This document shows, piece by piece, positions 62,022 through 64,000 of a stretch of DNA of 64,000 bases. The position numbers and the translations under genes were made by a program. The notes beneath the pieces are model-generated. The model was given only the letters and a program-made list of their open reading frames with translations, was not told the origin of the DNA and searched no databases. How positions within the stretch are numbered: position 1 is the first letter of the stretch; each line of letters opens with the position of its first letter. The stretch comes from Bradyrhizobium sp. Rc3b (GTDB lineage: Bacteria; Pseudomonadota; Alphaproteobacteria; Rhizobiales; Xanthobacteraceae), in assembly GCF_900114915.1 (NCBI RefSeq), contig NZ_FOUS01000024.1, positions 1-64,000 on the forward strand, in the 5' to 3' direction.

Positions 62022-62118
62022 CGTAGGGTGGGCAAAGCGAAGCGTGCCCACGATCACTCACCGAAGGAAACGGATGGATTGGTGGGCACGGCGCGTTGCG
62101 CCTTTGCCCACCCTACGA
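62022..62118. repeat. Palindromic intergenic repeat, type A, copy 6
   Basis: CCGTAGGGTGGGCAAAGCG and GCCTTTGCCCACCCTACGA are the arms, with CGTGCCCACGA and GTGGGCACG inside. It lies between the convergent SRAP and CaiB-type stops. Confidence 0.85.
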
Positions 62119-62128
62119 CAGCGGAGTT

Positions 62129-63322
62129 CTAAACAATCTCCCTTGCCCGCAGCGCCGCGATCTCAGCCGCATCGAATCCGAGCTCGCCCAGCACCGCGTC
62201 CGTATCCGCGCCGAGCTCCGGCGCCATCCGGTCGAGCCTGCCGCCGCCATGGGCGAGCTTGAAGCCGCTGCCGGCAAAGCGCAGGCGGCCGTATTGCGTG
62301 TCCAGCTGCTGGATCGCGCCGCGCGCCTTGATCTGCGGATGGTCGATCACCTCCTCGACCTTCCAGATGCTCGCGCAGGGCGCGCCGGCGTCTTCCAGGA
62401 TCGTCTCCCATTCGCGCGCCGGCCTGGCCGCGAGCGCCGCTTCGATGATGGCGCGCAGCGCCGGCTCGTTCTCGTTGCGCGAAAACCAGTCGGCAAAGCG
62501 CGGGTCGCTCAGCGTGTCCTCGCGGCCGAGCGCGCTCATCAGCGCGCGGTACTGCTTCTCGTTGTTGACGGCGAGCAGGATGTGGCCGTCGCCGCACTTG
62601 AACAAATTCGCCGTGGTCCTGCGGCTCACGGCCTGGTTGCCCGAGAGTGTCTGGCGATGGCCGGCGACCGACCAGTCCGCGATCTGTCCCGACAGAAACG
62701 CCATCGTCGCCTCCAGCATGGAGACATCAATGAGCTGGCCCTTGCCGGTGCGGTCGCGCTGATACAGCGCGCTCGACACGCCGAACGCGGCCGTGGCGCC
62801 CGACAGCACGTCGCACACCGCAAAGCCCGCGCGCGTCGGTCCCGTCTCGGGATGGCCGGTGATTGCCATGATGCCTGACAGCGCCTGCATCTTGCCGTCA
62901 TAGCCGGGCCGCAGGCGATCCGGGCCGGTCTGGCCGAAGCCTGAGACCGCGCAATAGATCAGTTTTGGATTGATCGCCGACAGTGCCTCGTAGCCGATGC
63001 CGAGCTTGTCCATCACGCCCGGACGGAAATTCTCCATGACGACGTCGACCGATGCCGCGAGCTTCTTCACGATCGCGATCGCCTCCGGCTTCTGCAGATC
63101 GAGCGTCAGGCTGCGCTTGTTGCCGTTGACGGCCTGGAACGCCGGCGCGAGGCCGCGGTCGGCCCATTCGCGGCTGAGCGGGGTGCGGCGCATGTCCTCG
63201 CCTTCGCGCCGCTCGACCTTGATGACATCGGCGCCCAGCAGCGCGAGCTGGTAGCTGGCATAGGGGCCGGCCAGCACTTGCGTGAAATCCAGGATCTTCA
63301 CGCCCTCGAACGGTCGCGTCAC
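62129..63322 (-). CDS. CaiB/BaiF family CoA-transferase
   Basis: A 397-residue class III CoA-transferase. The N-terminal FEGVKILDFTQVLAGPYASY, NFRPGVMDKLGIGYEAL, and GYDGKMQALSG (with the catalytic Asp) match the family. It likely moves CoA between two carboxylic acids, as in carnitine, bile acid or oxalate pathways; the substrate is unknown. It starts 35 bp after the stop of the reductase gene on the same strand. Confidence 0.94.
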   Translation of the reverse strand: MTRPFEGVKILDFTQVLAGPYASYQLALLGADVIKVERREGEDMRRTPLSREWADRGLAPAFQAVNGNKRSLTLDLQKPEAIAIVKKLAASVDVVMENFRPGVMDKLGIGYEALSAINPKLIYCAVSGFGQTGPDRLRPGYDGKMQALSGIMAITGHPETGPTRAGFAVCDVLSGATAAFGVSSALYQRDRTGKGQLIDVSMLEATMAFLSGQIADWSVAGHRQTLSGNQAVSRRTTANLFKCGDGHILLAVNNEKQYRALMSALGREDTLSDPRFADWFSRNENEPALRAIIEAALAARPAREWETILEDAGAPCASIWKVEEVIDHPQIKARGAIQQLDTQYGRLRFAGSGFKLAHGGGRLDRMAPELGADTDAVLGELGFDAAEIAALRAREIV

Positions 63323-63357
63323 GTCGCTCTCCCCTTGTTTGTTTTTGTCGGAGGACG

Positions 63358-64000
63358 TCAGGCGGCGCGGTTGCCGCGCGCGATCTCCTTCTGCTTGTCG
63401 AATTCGGCGCGGCGGCGGGCCAGCTCTTCCGGCGACAGCTGCGCGACGTTGTTGTAGTCGAGCTTCCAGGAGGCGTCCTCGCTCCAGCGCAACGGCGACT
63501 GCATCGTCGTTTGCGGGCCGCTCGCGCTCTCCAGCAGCTTGAGCGCCAGTTCCAGCGTCTGCGCCTGCGAGGCGACGTCGTGTGGCTTGCCGGCGGAATT
63601 GCCGAGCGGGAAGTCGGAGAACAGGAAGCGCGGCACGGCGGCGTGCTCGATGATGTCCTTGGCGCAGCCCATCACCACGGTCGGAATGCCGTTGGCCTCG
63701 AGATGCCGCGCCACCAGCGCCGTGGTCTGGTGGCAGACCGGGCAGTTCGGCACCAGCACCGCGACGTCAACCTTGTCCGCAAGGCAGCGCGCCAGGATGT
63801 CCGGTGCGTCGGTGTCGAGCGTGACGCGATGGCTGCGGTTGGTCGGCGCGCCGAAGAAGCGCGGGGCGACCTCGCCGATGCGGCCGGCGGCGGACGCCTT
63901 CAACAGCTGCGGCAGCGGAAACCAGGTGCCGTTGTCGGTCGCCGAGGTGTGCTTACGGTCGTAGCCGATATGCGAGATGCGCAAATCGTGCTCTTTCGAC
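63358..64000 (-). CDS. GrdB-like reductase component, 5' end cut by the window
   Basis: A protein of at least 213 residues; the frame is open through base 64000 with ...SKEHDLRISHIGYDRKHT, so the start is outside. VAVLVPNCPVCHQTTALVAR resembles the active-site region of glycine/sarcosine/betaine reductase B (GrdB), but the selenocysteine position is occupied by Cys in a CxxC pair. The rest lacks a signal peptide. It may be a Cys-dependent reductase or a lyase with the same fold. Adjacent to a CaiB-type CoA-transferase. Confidence 0.7.
   Translation of the reverse strand, partial: SKEHDLRISHIGYDRKHTSATDNGTWFPLPQLLKASAAGRIGEVAPRFFGAPTNRSHRVTLDTDAPDILARCLADKVDVAVLVPNCPVCHQTTALVARHLEANGIPTVVMGCAKDIIEHAAVPRFLFSDFPLGNSAGKPHDVASQAQTLELALKLLESASGPQTTMQSPLRWSEDASWKLDYNNVAQLSPEELARRRAEFDKQKEIARGNRAA

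Overview
The window looks like a chromosomal core segment of a high-GC alphaproteobacterium, most likely Bradyrhizobium or a close relative. Three things point there. The gene set is typical of that group: nadABC with a distant NadQ-like regulator, a DUF1236 protein, DUF4142 beside a cupredoxin, tandem chemoreceptors, ETF-ubiquinone oxidoreductase, and phosphoketolase with acetate kinase. GTG and TTG starts are frequent. The spacers are packed with palindromic repeats of kinds I associate with Bradyrhizobium genomes. No rRNA, tRNA, CRISPR array, prophage or integrative element was seen. The only mobile DNA is the 5' end of an IS5-type transposase at the left edge.

Layout. 1-3 kb: transposase fragment, MarR-GNAT fusion, a degenerate glycosyltransferase and an RMD1-family protein. 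3-12.5 kb: phosphoketolase-acetate kinase operon, a divergent radical SAM/VOC/RNase HII cluster, a GT39-like membrane glycosyltransferase and a uracil-DNA glycosylase. 12.6-17.5 kb: ETF-QO behind a strong hairpin and a mini-ORF, a TPR protein and ispE. 17.6-21 kb: a leftward cluster of HxlR regulator, FabF-like synthase, LysE exporter and alpha/beta hydrolase. 21.4-32 kb: polyprenyl synthase, DUF2007, methyltransferase, small membrane proteins, S49 peptidase, glyQS, DUF1236, DUF3096 and PPDK. 32-38 kb: cell-wall hydrolase and the nadA-nadB-nadC operon. 38-48 kb: MFS transporter, AcuI-type reductase, small proteins and three tandem chemoreceptors. 48-54.6 kb: DUF2339 membrane protein, NadQ-like regulator, phosphatase and a ygfZ-tag-HD operon. 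54.7-64 kb: dihydroorotase-like protein, sulfurtransferase, sigma factor-DUF4142-cupredoxin, NUDIX, SRAP, and CaiB/BaiF with a GrdB-like reductase.

How genes connect. Phosphoketolase makes acetyl-phosphate and acetate kinase converts it to acetate and ATP. IspE, the polyprenyl synthase and ETF-QO all touch isoprenoid/quinone metabolism, though they are not one operon. NadA, NadB and NadC carry aspartate to nicotinate mononucleotide, and two palindromes upstream of nadA are good candidates for sites of the NadQ-like protein encoded 13 kb away. DNA and genome maintenance is well represented (RNase HII, UDG, Tag, SRAP, NUDIX, radical SAM). Two of these proteins end in sequences that resemble the sliding-clamp binding motif.

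I did not find a self-evident new multi-gene system. The most promising signals are regulatory or motif-level: the nad palindromes, the HxlR palindrome over a probable leaderless promoter, the hairpin/terminator between UDG and ETF-QO, the clamp-like C termini, the dihydroorotase with Gln in place of a metal-binding His, and the GrdB-like reductase beside a CoA-transferase.
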